Origin: Lamellibrachia columna | Taxonomy: Eukaryota > Annelida > Polychaeta > Sabellida > Siboglinidae | Direction of reading: 5' to 3' | Length of the DNA stretch: 64,000 bases | NCBI GenBank assembly: GCA_963662155.1 | Contig: OY759261.1 | Span: 36,249,522-36,313,521 of the forward strand | Shown: positions 22,990 to 41,202 of the stretch, in pieces | Layout: each line of letters starts with the position of its first letter | Numbering within the stretch: position 1 is the first letter of the stretch | Program-made: the position numbers and the translations under genes | The notes under the pieces: generated by a model | What the model was told of the DNA's origin: nothing | Database searches by the model: none | What the model saw: only the letters and a program-made list of their open reading frames with translations

Positions 22990-23860
22990 AGTTTTGAGTA
23001 TAAGGGATGTGCGAAGATGAAAGAACTAGAAATGGAGATGAAACGGCTGAGGCAGTTCGGCATTGGTGGGAAGGGAAGAGGTGGTTTGTGCATGTGGTTC
23101 CGTTGGGGGAAAAGTGGATGATAAAGTTGGGGAAGGCGATAAGAGAGATGATAGGGAAAACTCACATCAGCCTGGTCGGAGGCTGAGAGGAGGTAAGGTG
23201 ACAGGACGGTATGAGACAGGACGGAAGGAAACGGTTCGGAAGGAAACGGGAGGGAAGACGATGGGAACGAAGGCTACGGGAGCGAAGGCACCAGGAGCGC
23301 AATATAGCCAGGAAACGGGAGGGAAAGGTGACATGTTGATGGACGAGAAGGAGATGGACATCATACTGCCAGATAACAAAACACGACATAAGGGAACCGA
23401 CGCAAGGGCTACTCTAGGGTAGTGACGTGGGGGTGAGGAGGACAGCGAGGGTGTTTGTGGGGGATTTGATAGTTAGGAAGACTGACAGAGTGCTAACCAA
23501 GGGGGGCGACGTGGTGGTTTGCTTTCCAGGGGCAAAAATACTATCACAGAGACAGTGGAAAAAATCGTACACACGAGTTGAGCAGATCATTCTGTCAGGG
23601 ATTCTACAGGTAATGGGAAACAGGGGCCAAGGATTCCAACATTGCCGGAGGTTGGCAATTAACACGTTAGTTCAGCAGATATGTAGGGAAAATTGGATTT
23701 GTGGGGATGTTTTGTTGGGAGGGCTGATATATTCATGAGGGATTCATCTTAGTGGAAAGGGTGCAGCAGTGTGTGCTGATGAACTGTAAGCAGCAGTCGA
23801 CAGTGGCATGGGAAGCGTAACAAATATTTTTGGTAGCAAACAGTTTTTAAACTAGCAGCG
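22990..23860 (+). pseudogene. CR1 ORF1 remnant
   Basis: It starts with a charged helix (KELEMEMKRLRQ), probably a short coiled coil that the minus-strand copy lacks. The G/T/K-rich linker (short here: no long minisatellite) and broken SGNH blocks (GDLIVRKTD for GDSIVRKTD, so the nucleophile Ser is replaced) follow. Part of the middle, including HVGTNN, is deleted near 23555. The ORF1/ORF2 junction word ttaaactag is preserved at 23850. Confidence 0.8.
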
Positions 23861-23879
23861 CAAGTGGGTTACATAGAGG

Positions 23880-26560
23880 TGCATCAAGGACAAGAGGCCA
23901 CTAGAACACACAATCCAGTAACAAAATGTGAGGAAAACATTTGTGAAGCTTATCATAAATGCGTACGTTCAAATGCAATGAGCATAGCAAACAAATAAAG
24001 GAATTAAACATTATGGTAGAAGATATTGACCTTCACATAATTGGTATAACCCAATCATGGGCCAAAAAAAGACACATCAGATGATGAATTAAGACTGACA
24101 GGATACGTACTGTTTAGAAGAGATCGAATAGGAAAAAGGGAGGGGGAGTTTTTTTTTATTTTAAAGAATATAGTCAGGCTTGCAAAATAAAATTAGAAAG
24201 GGAAGGAAATTGCGATGAAACTGTTTGGTGTAATATAGTTAGAGCAACTTCAACATTAATTATTGGATTAGTTTACCGAAGCCCAAACATAAACGAAGAG
24301 GATAACACAACAATAAAAAAACGCTATAAAGGAAGTGAGTAAAGGGGAATGTATCATGATGGGGTATTTTAACCACAGACACATGCAATGGAAATGTCTA
24401 AAGAGTACAGGGGGTGAGGACCATCATTTTCTATTTTTAGTACAGGATAGCTTATTTTCTTGACATGTGCCAACCGGGGAGAGAATGTATTATATTTAGT
24501 TTTGTCTTCACGATATGAATTGTGGACAAAATACATGAGCCATTGGGTATCAGTGATAACAATCCACTACATTTTGACATCAATGTAAAATCAGAAAGTA
24601 CAAATAAAAAATAGAGCAGAAACGTCCACACAAAGTTAAACATAAAGATGTGAGAATGAGGTATAATACCACAATTGAATGTTGGAACATTCTAAAATAT
24701 GAAATTGAGAGTATCACTGACCAATTTGTTCCATTGAAAAAAAACAAAGAAAACAGCATAGGAAAGAAACATTTGGCAAAAGAAACTGTTAGAAAAATAC
24801 CGTACAAGCAAACTATGTGGAGGGTTTATAGAAATGATGACGAATACACCAATTACAAGGAGGTACATAATGCAGCACGAATGAAATTAGACAATTTAAA
24901 AGAAGCTATGAGCAAAAATTGCATGTAACATAAAAATTACAACAAGACTACACAAAACATACGAGACAAGGTTGTACAGAAGACAGTGTTGGAAATATGA
25001 TACCACAAGTTGTTTTAATGGAGGAAGACCTAAATTGATACTCCAGTTCAGTGTTTACCAGAGAGGATGGATCCACTCATCTGGAGTGGATGGAATTTCT
25101 CTAGAACTACTAAAGGAAAGGGTAGAACAAATTAGTGTACCACTTGCAAGAGTGTTCAACTTTTCATTAAAGAGGGAGTGGTTCCTGTTGAATGGAAAGA
25201 AGCAAACATCATATTATTATTTTAAAAGGGTTCGAGAAAGAGTGAGTTTAACATCAGTGATTTGTAAATTATTAGAGAGGTTAACTAAATACCATATGGT
25301 GGACTTCCTTGTTAGGCATACATTATTAAATCCATCTCAACATGGATTCCTAAGAGAGGTCATGCGTAACAAATATGTTATGTTTTTGGAAGGGATCACT
25401 AAGTGGACAGACGAGGGATCACCATAGGATATTATCAACTTAGATTTCCAGAAAGCTTTTGACACAGTGCCAAATGAAAGATTACTGCATAAATTAAAAA
25501 CCCATGGTATCTGGGATGGCATAATCAACTGGGTAGAACAATGGCTGACTGACAGAACACAGCGTATTGTAGTAGATGGGGAGGTTTCGAACTGGAAATA
25601 AGTGTTGACTTGGGTACCAAAAGCATCAGTATATGAACCTTTATTATTCTTAATACATATAGATGACTTTAACGATAATATAACCAACAAAGTACTTAAA
25701 TGTGCAGACACAAAAGTGTTTAGAAGGGTTAAAATGAAAGTGATAAACAACATTTACAAAACGATCTAGACAAATAAGTTAAATTGTCTGAGAAATGGCA
25801 GATGAATTTTGAGAAATGTAAATGCCTACATACAGGACACGGGAATTTGTACGTAAACTTGTAAGTAAACTATGAAATGGGAGATACTGTTTTAGGTACA
25901 ACGGTACAAGAACAAGGTCATAGGAGTAAGAAGAAGTGCTGATATGAAAGCAGTGTTGTATTGCAGCTACAAAGGGAAATACAATTCGTAGGTTGCTTAG
26001 GAGAAATATAACATACAAGGAAAAAAGCTAATCATACCTCTGTATAGAGCAGTAGTTAGCCCTCATCTAGAATACTGTATGCAAGCCTGGATAGATTATT
26101 GTAAGAAAGATATATGTATGCTTGAAAGAAGAAAGAGACAGCAAGTAAAACGATTCCAAAACTGATATATGCATGCTTGAAAGAAGAAAGACACAGCAAG
26201 TAAAACGATTCCAAAACTGAGAGATCTTGGTTATAAAGAACGCCTAAAAGAATGTTGTTTAACAATCCGAGAGACAAAGAGGTTATGAGGAGATCAAATT
26301 GAAGTTCTTAAGATATTGAATGGATATGAAAATATTGATAACATTATTTTTTATCTCTCAAGAAAGGTAATAGAACTAGATGACATGAAGTAAATTTATT
26401 AAAGAATCAGTGTAGATTGGATATCAGGAAGTACTCGTTCTCACAGAGGACAATCAATGAAGGAAACAAAATATCTACAGATTGTGTAACTGGTAGCAGC
26501 GTGAATATGTTTAAAAATAAGGTTGACACATGTCTCAGGAGGGCGATTTAGATTTAAAAT
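23880..26560 (+). pseudogene. CR1 ORF2 remnant
   Basis: Fragments of endonuclease (TQSW, LVYRSPN, a damaged GDFN block) and reverse transcriptase (SGVDGI, LLERLTKYHMVDFL, SQHGFL, DFQKAFDTVP, a damaged ADDT block) appear in successive frames. A 60-bp stretch is duplicated at about 26105-26210. No full frame survives. Confidence 0.85.
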
Positions 26561-26816
26561 GTTGGACTCTCGATAAACCAATGGCTTCCTTGTCCACTTG
26601 CCATCTGTGCCCTTGCCTTGGATGGCAATTTTGTTAATCTTGTTAAAATAACTGACACATATATTCCGTAGTATGTTTCGTCGAAGTCTTGGCCCAATCA
26701 CACATCTAGATGTAGAAGAATTAGAAGAATGTCGAACTATCTGAAGTGTTTCTTCCCCCTCCAGACACGCACGCACATGCGCACTGGTATTTGTATGTGC
26801 GTGCGTGCGTGCGTGC

Positions 26817-26863
<47 letters not shown>

Positions 26864-27005
26864 AGCGCCTGTATGTGGAGGTACAGGGAAGTGTGTGGAA
26901 TGTGTTTGTGTGAGTGTCATTTTAAATGTTTAGTTCAATTGAAGCACACTTTACAGGCTTATGATTAGTGGAGCATATTATATGTGTTGTGTTCATGTCA
27001 TTCAG

Positions 27006-32325
<5,320 letters not shown>

Positions 32326-32825
32326 TCCAAGTGTGAGAGACTCCTTCGACCACGCAAAATGCGCTTTTGTTTACTGTGAATAAGAGTTCACGACAGACAT
32401 ACATAGTAGTTTTTACAAGTAGCCGACTCGAGCTCCATTGTGGCTTTCGGGTTATCTACTGATAAATGTTATTTGTATAGGGGTCGTAAACTCTATTTAT
32501 TCAATTTGTTTAGCCATTTAGTTCCTGGATAGGCCATTGAGTGTGGCTGATCCAGGTCTACTCTGTCCTTTTAACGTCGTATTCTGGTGGTGTTTGGTTT
32601 GTTCTTTCCCATAGTGCATAACGCTTCTGCACACCTTATCGTAACAATTATCTTCGTATCTGATTCATGCGTTACCACATCCTTAACATTTGAGTTATAC
32701 ATCCGTAGCATGGACATTGACATTTATGTGAACTTCTGTGGATAATTAATTTTTATAAGCATGATGAAAGCCGTCGTTGCTTTCCGTACCCTATCCTCTC
32801 GAAATAAAGTCACATATAAATATAT
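32326..32825 (+). other. Probable gene B 3' UTR with poly(A) signal
   Basis: AATAAA at 32803-32808 is the first canonical signal after the stop and gives a UTR of about 500 bp. No other coding signal is seen. Confidence 0.5.
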
Positions 32826-33044
32826 CCCGAGTCGGCGACGTATAAAGCCATCCTTCAATACATAGTCAGTTGTGCCGATCGTTATTCTTTTTGGTGATGT
32901 GATGTTCTACATAGTTGTGGTAATTCGCGAGGTCAGTATTTGTTCATCCATACTGTATGTTGTTTATTCAAGAACAAATGCTTACGCTACACGCGGCTTC
33001 TGACGACGAATAAATTATGATTAAAGTACCGTTAGATGGCATTA

Positions 33045-33170
33045 CGTATTGTGCCGCTATGAGTTTATGCACACTCCCGTACAGTGGCGCCACTTAGCGT
33101 GACTGCCACAACTTGATTATAAATTCAAAATGAACAGTTGCGGAGTGTATAAAGAAATGGTTGGCTGGAC
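33045..33170. repeat. Dispersed repeat related to 45170-45265
   Basis: ccacaacttgattata and aacagttgcggagtg recur in inverse orientation at 45180-45235, where they form an insertion absent from the sister duplication copy. This suggests a small mobile element. The word agtggcgccact is a perfect 12-bp palindrome that also occurs at 7451 and 12815. Confidence 0.55.
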
Positions 33171-33972
33171 AACGTAATTGTTGTTTACGACTTATTACGT
33201 CATTGCAAAAGATAATTGAGTAACGTAACAAAGTTTCAAACAAAAAACGAATCTTGTTGTGTTTCTAGGCACCAATGCAGATGCAATAAACAATTGTATG
33301 CAACTGAAACTGAGAAATGTCATGCCAAAACTTGGAGTTTACTAAATGAAAAGATGCGCAGAACCTGCCCTTCAAATGCCAGTTGTAGCAGTGGTGAAAT
33401 GGATAGTGTTTCGCGTTTATATTGGACCTCGCCTCGATTATCCAGATTCCATTACGTGGCGCCACCGTGTGTCACTCGAAAGAGAGTCTAGCCTCGATCC
33501 AGGCTCAGTGCTGTGGCGCCACCGTTTGTCGCACACATCAACGCGTGGATGCAATGCATACTTTTCATTGTGATGGAAATTATATATTACATAGTTAGCT
33601 AATCGCGATATCATTCGGACATGTGGCTAATTCATAAAATAACAATGAACTTGTATCAGTTATACGATGCAATTTGAATTAACTTTAAACTTTGATTATA
33701 TTGACACGACTGTCAGACTGAAAATTGTAATCAGGATTTTTTATAGTGTAGAATCGCTAGATAATAACGCTGATTGGCTGCTGGCGCTTCACGTGAACGC
33801 CAACGCAAACAGTGGGGAAGTGGGTAACAACGAGACCACGCCTCTGAATAAAAATTCTCTTCTCGGCGAATTCACGAGCGAGAGTCGGATAAATGAGACT
33901 AAAGAGAGCCCTGAAGTAGAATCATTTACCATAATTAATTGTGATGAAATTAATTGGTTACCAATAATATGG

Positions 33973-34149
33973 GTAGTTGATAAAATGTCACGACGGGTGC
34001 CCCAGCTATCGGTCGCGGCAGTCGCGTATATGTGTAGTTGATGAAAGGTCACGACGGGTGCACCAGCTATCGGTCGCGGCAGTCGCTTATATGTGTAGTT
34101 GATGAAAGGTCACGACGGGTGCACCAGCTATCGGTCGAGGCAGTCGCTT
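33973..34149. repeat. 61-bp minisatellite, three copies
   Basis: Units starting gtagttgatgaaaggtcacg repeat three times with few changes (the last is partial). Confidence 0.95.
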
Positions 34150-34161
34150 ATTGGCAACTGC

Positions 34162-34900
34162 TTAAAAATCGCGACCGACTATTGACCAAATTGGTGTGTT
34201 ATGTGTTAGGCCCTTAACTCCTCCTGGAGCATAGGCCATCCACAACATTTCTCCAGCGCCTCCTGTCTTGGACAATCCTCTCCAGTTGTTGCCAGCCATT
34301 CCCTGTTTGCTTGATGTCTGCATCGAGGTCACGCCGCCAGGTGTTTTTGGTTTCCCCCTCTTTCTCTTGCCTTGGGGGTTCCACGTCAGGACCTGTCTGG
34401 TTATGTTGGTGCTTGGCTTTCTCAAGGTGTGGACAAGCCATCCCCAACTCCTCTTAAGGACCTCTATCTCTATTTGGGCTTGGTGTGTTCTATCCCAGAG
34501 GTCTTTGTTGCTCACCCTGTCCATCCAATTCTTCTCAGGCAATGGTTGACAAATGTCTGGATCCTTATCAGCGTGGTCTTGTTTATTCGCCACGTTTCCG
34601 CTCCGTACAGCAACACAGACTTTACAATTGTGTTAAACAAGCGTATTTTGGTGGTTTCTCCAATTACCTTTGACTTCCACACATTTCTCAACAGGTGGAA
34701 AGATACCCTTGCATTGCTGATCCTTTTCTTTACGTCAGCCTCTGTCCCTCCATGCGTATCCACTATGCTGCCTAGATATCTGAAATCTTTAACCTCTTCC
34801 AGTGTCTCTCCCTCAAGCAAGATTGGTGTTTCGCAAGTAGCCGGGCTGGGCCTGGGTGTACAATTTATGAGTCTGGCCCAGGACTGGGCTGAAAACATTA
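34162..34900 (-). pseudogene. RTE-like LINE reverse transcriptase, C-terminal part
   Basis: Minus-strand frames give FRYLGSIVDTHGGTEADVKK, VLLYGAETW and a C-terminal DRRRWRNVVDGLCS block, typical of non-LTR elements of the RTE-like type. At least two frameshifts break it. The catalytic core is absent, so it is a 5'-truncated dead insertion. Confidence 0.8.
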
Positions 34901-35840
34901 AACACTTCGGGCTTGGGCCGAGAATGGGCTACCGTGAGTGGGCCTGGACCCCAAAAATCATGTTATTTTGTTATACAAATTAGGGAACCCGTACAAATGC
35001 ACATACATACACATAATGGTAATAATAACAGCGTAACGTAGCAACATAAGTGATCTATTTACTTATTTATACCTTTACATTGAACACTTGGTCTCTCATT
35101 CGAGGGTGCATTCCGTTCAAATGTTTTTTTTCAATCTCAAACAAAGGTAATTAGCAGGCAGGTGAGTTAGTTGGCCAATCTCTGTAAATAAACCTTGTCA
35201 ACTGAGAAAGGCAATGAGATCAGGCCTGAGTGATCTGGCATATTTGCTCAGTAAGAAAGATTTGGACAGTGACATGGCTGCACTGACTGTTAGCACTTGG
35301 TGGTAATGTGCGAAACTTCAGTATGGCAGGGACTGTGCAGCCCCAAAAGCTCAGTGGTAAATGATTGTTTTACTGTAATGCTTGCCTGCATACACAGGTG
35401 GAAATTGTGACCATACCAGGGAAGCCAATGCTCGAGGGAGCGGCGTTTTAGTTTCAATCTGCTAATTGAAATATCTAATCCATTAATATTTAAAGTTAGC
35501 GAATGCGACTCCGCACACGCAAAGGATGTAAGTTGAACAATGCATCGCCTCCATTCGTCACGACAGATGTTTCTATTGTATTCGGAACTGTGGCGTTCTC
35601 GGGGTTTTATGCATGACTTGACACATCTGCGACACGGCGCTCTTGTCCCCGAGGATTATATGGTGTCAATTTGCCAGTCGAATGGAAGTTGCCACTTGCT
35701 TAATGAAAGAGTCTACAAACAATCAGCTGACAACACCTAACTGGGAGGTAGTTGTGAGATTAGCTCAGCTCTGTGAGTTCACGTTTTCCCCATTTCCATG
35801 TTAGAAAGAAGGACCAACGGTCTTTCCAGAAAAACACAGG
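34840..35840. other. Unassigned DNA
   Basis: 34840-34960 is rich in gggctgggcc words. The rest shows no domain, repeat array or splice-supported exon. Confidence 0.4.
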
Positions 35841-35844
35841 CAAA

Positions 35845-35952
35845 GTGGAATGAAGGAAATTGCCCAAGTTTCGAAACGGCAGCAGGCGGTTTTGAACCCC
35901 GGTCCCCTCGACCGACAGTCCGACACTCTAGCTTCTACCACACAGCCACATC
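35845..35952 (-). mobile_element. SINE, minus strand
   Basis: The reverse complement reads a tRNA-like A box (gtgtggtagaagctagag), the B-box-like ggttcaaaacc and the core gggcaatttcc. Same family as 16475-16790. Confidence 0.65.
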
Positions 35953-35959
35953 AACCCAT

Positions 35960-36520
35960 TATTTCACCACAGACGTGATTAAAATATAATGTTATATTAG
36001 ATATATGGCAGCGTGCCCTCCGTCAACATTTAATACATCTATTTACCTGGTCCTCCATACTGTTGGAATAAACAAAGAAGACACGTGTTTGTAGCTGTGT
36101 TGGTCTCAGGCCGTTTCACTGTGTATTGTAATAGTCATCGGCATGTAAGAAACTCTGCAGCCGTTTCAGTCTGGGAACGTTCGATTAGAATTATCACTGG
36201 AAGCATTGCTCTAGAGTTCTGGAAGCGAACGTTTGTGGGAGTGGCTCTAAAAACAGCAACAACACATTTTTTATAAATTGGTAGAGAGGTAAAATTGGTA
36301 GAGTTGAAAAATCCACCTTTGAAATGGAATGATCCGTTGCAGCGTCTGATTATATCTACGACACGAGTAAATTTGGTTCTCTCGCCAGAATCAAACCATC
36401 GTCATTACATCGTGTGTCACAACCACTTATGTAATAGTCAACACGTCATGTAATAATCAACCGCTTATATAATAATGATGAAGAGGAGGACTAGAATGAG
36501 TATAATTACGGCAATATAAT
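35960..36520. other. Unassigned DNA
   Basis: No supported feature. Confidence 0.4.
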
Positions 36521-36521
36521 G

Positions 36522-36965
36522 AGTGGGTAGCGGTTAGAGAACCCGCCTGACGATCGAGTGGTCGTTGGTTCGAGAACCCGCCTGACTCTGGAGTGGACGG
36601 TGGTTCGAGAACCCGACTGACTCTGGAGTGGACGGTGGTTCGAGAACCCGCCTGACGATCGAGTGGACGGTGGTTCGAGAACCCGCCTGACTCTGGAGTG
36701 GATGGTGGTTCGAGAACATGCCTGACTCTGGAGTGGACGTTGGTTCGAGAACCCGCCTGACTATGGAGTGGACGGTGGTTCGAGAACCCGCCTGACGATC
36801 GAGTGGACGGTGGTTCGAGAACCCGCCTGATGATCGAGTGGACGGTGGTTCAAGAACCTGCCTGACGATCGAGTGGACGGTGGTTAGAGAACTCGCCTGA
36901 TGATCGAGTGGACGTTGGTTCGAGAACCCGCCTGTCGATCGAATGGACGGTGGTTCGATTCCACC
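36522..36965 (+). repeat. 35-bp minisatellite made from a SINE tRNA head
   Basis: A tRNA-like head starts at 36522 (gtgggtagcggttagag) and its B box is found only at the far end (ggttcgattccacc, about 36950). Between them the 35-bp segment cgagaacccgcctgac... is repeated about 12 times. The unit corresponds to the stretch between the A and B boxes. Confidence 0.85.
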
Positions 36966-36978
36966 TCCGCTGTTTCGC

Positions 36979-37170
36979 AGTACGCCGACTTGAGGAGGGA
37001 CCTTTAAAGTACGCCGAATTCATGAGGGACCTTTAAAGTACTCCGAATTGACGAGGGACATTTAAAGTACGCCGAATTCATGAGATACCTTTAAAGTACG
37101 TCGAGCTGACGAAGGACTTTTAAAGCACGCCGAATTTCGGAAGGACCTATGAAGTGCGCCGAATTAAAAT
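36979..37170. repeat. 29-bp minisatellite, ~6.5 copies
   Basis: Units like agtacgccgaattcatgagg repeat directly after the preceding array. Confidence 0.93.
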
Positions 37171-37558
37171 ATATCTCGACATATGAATTGAAATCAACGT
37201 CACGGTACGAATGATTATTGGTATTACACATAACAACCATTCCTTGTTTTCCATTCCACGCGAGTCTAACTAATGAGAACATGCCAACGCCTCGGAGAAT
37301 CGAGAGGAGACTATGCTCTAGGCTCCAGCTGGTGTTATCGATATCTGTTCTGATGCGCGTCTGCAAATTATGAACAGTTTTACCAAAATGCAGCAAGTTG
37401 ATGTAGGTGAAATCGCTCAAAGCAACCCATAGTTTCCGTTGGTATATCGAGTCGAACACTTTAGAAAAAATGATGAAGCAGACTACGCCATTGTTGTTCT
37501 CTGATCGACTGTATGACCAAACGTGTCCCGTCTATAACGGAGTTTGACTGCTTAACAG

Positions 37559-37712
37559 GCTTCGGTGGGGTTACTGGTGATACCAAACAGGGCTTCGGTG
37601 GGGTTACGGGTGATACTTAACAGGGCTTCGGTGGGGTTACTGGTGATACTTAACAAGGCTTCGGTGGGGTTACTGGTGATACTAAACAGGGCTTCGGTGG
37701 GGTAACGGGTTA
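37559..37712. repeat. 33-bp minisatellite, ~5 copies
   Basis: Units gcttcggtggggttactgg with tgatacttaacag linkers repeat with 1-3 differences. Confidence 0.93.
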
Positions 37713-37743
37713 TGCGGTTGCACAGAACATGATATGCACCAGG

Positions 37744-37982
37744 TAGGGGGGAGGGGAGGGGAGGGGAGGGGGAGGGGGAGGGGGAGGGGAGGGGGAGGGG
37801 GAGGGGGAGGGGGAGGGGAGGGGAGGGGGAGTCTGGTCCTGGTGTTTTTAGTGCCCTGCCACTCCCGGGAGGGGAGGGGAAGGGGAAGGGGAAGGGGAAG
37901 GGGAAGGGGAAGGGGAAGGGGAAGGGGAAGGGGAAGGGGAGGGGGAGGGGAGCGGGAGGGGGAGGGGGATGGGGAGGGGAAT
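37744..37982. repeat. G-rich purine tract
   Basis: Runs of gggga, gggggag and gggaag cover two blocks split by about 40 bp. Dozens of G-runs of three or more lie on the plus strand, so G-quadruplex formation is likely. Confidence 0.9.
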
Positions 37983-38169
37983 GGCAAGATTAATTACCCA
38001 TCAGGTTAGCGAACATGTAGCATCGCAACGGATAAACATTTAATCAAGGGGTCATTGCCCACAGGCCTCCCCCTAAATGCGCCCCTGGTTTGTGAAGATT
38101 TACGAGGTTCAGCAGAACTTTGTTGAGTGCACTGCCGCCTGAATTGAACGTCTCCGCGAATACAACGTC

Positions 38170-39120
38170 TCGTCCTGGTGCTTTTAGTGCCCTACTACTG
38201 CCGCATTCTTGCATAAACCCTTCCACTGCCGCATTCTTGCATAAACCCTGCCACTGCCGCATTCTTGCATAAACCCTGCCACTCCTGCACTGCTATATAA
38301 GCCCTGGAACTCCCGCCCTCTTACATGAGCGCTGACACTCCCGCATTCGTATATAAATCATGCCACTCCCGCACTCTTATATGAACCAGGCCACTGCCGG
38401 ATTCTTACCTAAACCTGCAACACCCGCATTTTCACGCACGCCTCTACAGCATTCGTATATTAGCCGTGCCACTCCCGCATTCTTACATAAGCCCTGCCAC
38501 TCCTGTACTGTTATATAAGCCCTGTCTATCCCGCACTCTTATATAAGACCAGCCAAATTCGCACTCTTACATAAACCCTGTAATTTTCGCACTCTTACAT
38601 AAGCCCTGCCACCCCGACATTCTAACATAAGCGCTGGAACTGCCGCCTTTTTACATGAGCTCTGCAACTCCCACTTTCTCATTTACATAAACCCTCATAC
38701 ATGAGCTCTTATCTTACATAAACCCTGCCATTCCCACACTCTAATGGATGCCATACCACCCACGCACTATTGCGTAAGCCCTGCCATTCCTGTATTCATG
38801 CATAAATCTTGCCACTCCCCCATTCCTACATAAGTATTGCAACTCCCGCATTCTTACATAAGCCCTGCTTATCCCGCACTCATACACAATCCTTGCCACT
38901 CCCGCACTCTTACATATGCCTTGCCACTCCAGCACTCTTACATATGCCTTGCCACTCCAGCACTCTTACATAAGCCATGCCACTCCCGCACTCTTATATG
39001 AACCATGCAACTGCCGGGTTCTTACATAAGACCTGCCACTCAAAAATGTTTCTTACATAATCCATGCCATTCTCGCAGTCTTGCATAAGCCATGCCACTG
39101 CCGCATTCTAACATAAACCA
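38170..39120. repeat. Degenerate ~28-bp minisatellite, >30 units
   Basis: The words ccctgccactcccgc and attcttacataag alternate across 950 bp with many substitutions. No open frame persists. Confidence 0.9.
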
Positions 39121-39161
39121 TGCCGCACACGCATGCACACACGCACACACACACACACGCA

Positions 39162-39193
<32 letters not shown>

Positions 39194-39194
39194 A

Positions 39195-39227
<33 letters not shown>

Positions 39228-39232
39228 CACAC
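39118..39232. repeat. (CA)n/(CGCA)n microsatellite
   Basis: ca, cgca and acaa units. Confidence 0.95.
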
Positions 39233-39350
39233 GTTATACAGTATGAATGAATGATTAGTGTGGCTGCGACATAAATAGTTGGGGACATCCAGGGGCATGA
39301 GTAGCATGTGGCCGAACACGGAGCTACGCTTCGTCCGTAAGGGAAGGTAG

Positions 39351-39693
39351 GGCATGCCCGCACGTTAAGGCATGCCCGCACGTTAAGGCATGTCCGCACG
39401 TTGAGGCATGTCCGCACGCTGAGGCATGTTCGCACGCTGAGGCATTTTCGCACGCTGAGGCATGTCCGCACACTGAGGCATGTCCGCAAGCTGAGGCATG
39501 TTCGGATGCTGAGGCATGTCCGCTAGCTAAGGCATGTTCGCACGCTGAGGCATGTCCGCACGCTGAGGCATGTCCGCACGCTGATGCATTTTCGCACGAT
39601 GAGGCATGTCCGCACGCTGAGGCATGTCCGCACGCTGAGGCATGTCCGCACGCTGATGCATTTTCGCACGTTGAGGCATGTCCGCACGCTGAG
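39351..39693. repeat. 18-bp minisatellite, ~19 copies
   Basis: Units gcatgtccgcacgctgag. The minus strand reads as CGHASA/CENASA repeats because 18 is a multiple of three. There is no evidence of expression. Confidence 0.93.
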
Positions 39694-40754
39694 GTCCCTT
39701 GTGGAGTGGGGGTCATATCACTTGATCTCTCTGAAATATCAGTAAAAGCTGGGCGCTGCAGAGCGATTACACAGAAGTAGGACAATGATGTGCAAATTCT
39801 AATTTCATTTGGCAAGGTCCTAATTTTACAGTTGTTTATAATTGTTGATAATGGTTCTATTAAAAATGTGTCTAGAAACATCAAAACTTTCATTTTTAAA
39901 CTATTTTACGTTACTCAAGTGCACAGTTGCAATGACGTAAACAACGTTGACGTTGCCCAGCCAACCAGAATTGACGCATGACGGTTTATATTGCTGCGAC
40001 GCTGGACCCTTGTGTGATTATGTTTGTGTTTGGTTACGCTTTTAACTTTCCACGCTAAAAGTGCAACTGTAGTAAATAGAAATGTCAGCAACAAGTGAAT
40101 GCCATCGTTGACATTTGAAGAGTAATTGGCTTTTCAATGTCGTTAACATTTCAGTCTCATTGACATTTCAGTGATGAAAGTGATCTTGCGCGACAGCCGA
40201 CACTTGCGGGTCCAACGACAATGTAGCTTCGATTCAATTTGAATTATTTATTACCAGCAGAGTTACCTGGTGTAAAGTAGCGGCTCTGGATAGGTACAAT
40301 GTTACTATGATATAGCTAGTGATATAGCTAGTGTTTGTTATGCTATGTGTAGACGCTTTCTATCCATAAACACCTATATGTGGTATAGACAAATTATATT
40401 AGCTTGAAAAGTATTCACAATCGCTGCATACATCCAGCGACAAAAAAATGTGTAGGCATTTTTGAAATTGTGACTCCCACCCCCGGGGGATATTGTTCCA
40501 CATCGGACCCCCTATGTCCGTCAGAAGGGTTGCCTTGCAACGTTTCGTCCGGATCGGCCCACAAATGCGGCCATGTATAAGACACGATGAACAGACAGAC
40601 AGGCAGACACACATAAAAGCAGACATTTTGATTTATAGATTAGATAGATTGTCTAGAACTAGACCCAAATGCTTTATTTGGTTTCTCTTAGTAACACAAT
40701 GTATCTAATTTCTACAGAATATTGTATAGGATTTTTGAAGACAAAATTGTGTGA

Positions 40755-40757
<3 letters not shown>

Positions 40758-40790
<33 letters not shown>
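40758..40790. repeat. (TA)n tract and local duplication
   Basis: The ta run is bracketed by two diverged copies of a ~110-bp sequence (from about 40628 and 40800) starting ttttgatttata. Confidence 0.8.
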
Positions 40791-40793
<3 letters not shown>

Positions 40794-41164
40794 AATACAT
40801 TTTGATTTATAAATTAGATAGTTTGTCTAGAACTAGACCCTAATGCTTTATTTGTTTTGCCTTAGTAAAACAAATCTATGTAATTTCTACAGAATATTGC
40901 ATATAATTGTTGCAGATAATTGTGTAGAAGTTACAAAAGGCTATAGGGGCAGTTACAACCGTGGCATTATTTTGTTTTCTATACCATACTAAAGCTAATA
41001 ATTTGCCTACACATTTGCCGCTGGATGCATGCAGCAATTATGAATGTTTTTCAAGTTATTAGAGTTTGCTTTACAACATAGAAGTGTTTATGGATAGAAA
41101 GCGCCTGTCTATGCGTAGCATAACACTAGGTTCATTATAGTAACATTGCTATTTTGGCCCCCAC

Positions 41165-41199
<35 letters not shown>

Positions 41200-41202
<3 letters not shown>

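Larger units (their letters stand above)
22090..26646 (+). mobile_element. Old, multiply broken CR1 LINE
   Basis: This copy includes a 5' leader (at least from 22620, where it matches 61704-61800), an ORF1 remnant, an ORF2 remnant and the family 3' end. Many stops and frameshifts make it inactive. It lies in the same direction as gene B, in the intron between the X and TSP1 exons. The sequence just upstream, 22110-22490, contains two to three diverged ~190-bp repeats that may be its promoter region. Confidence 0.85.

Noticed and set aside
36522..36965. CRISPR-like array of 35-bp repeats
   Set aside because: No spacers: the units are directly adjacent and derive from a SINE head. The window is eukaryotic.
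37682..38009. Pro/Leu-rich and Gly/Arg-rich frames
   Set aside because: Products of the G-rich purine tract.
39324..39893. 189-codon minus frame with CGHASA repeats
   Set aside because: 18-bp minisatellite translation; no start context or conserved flank.
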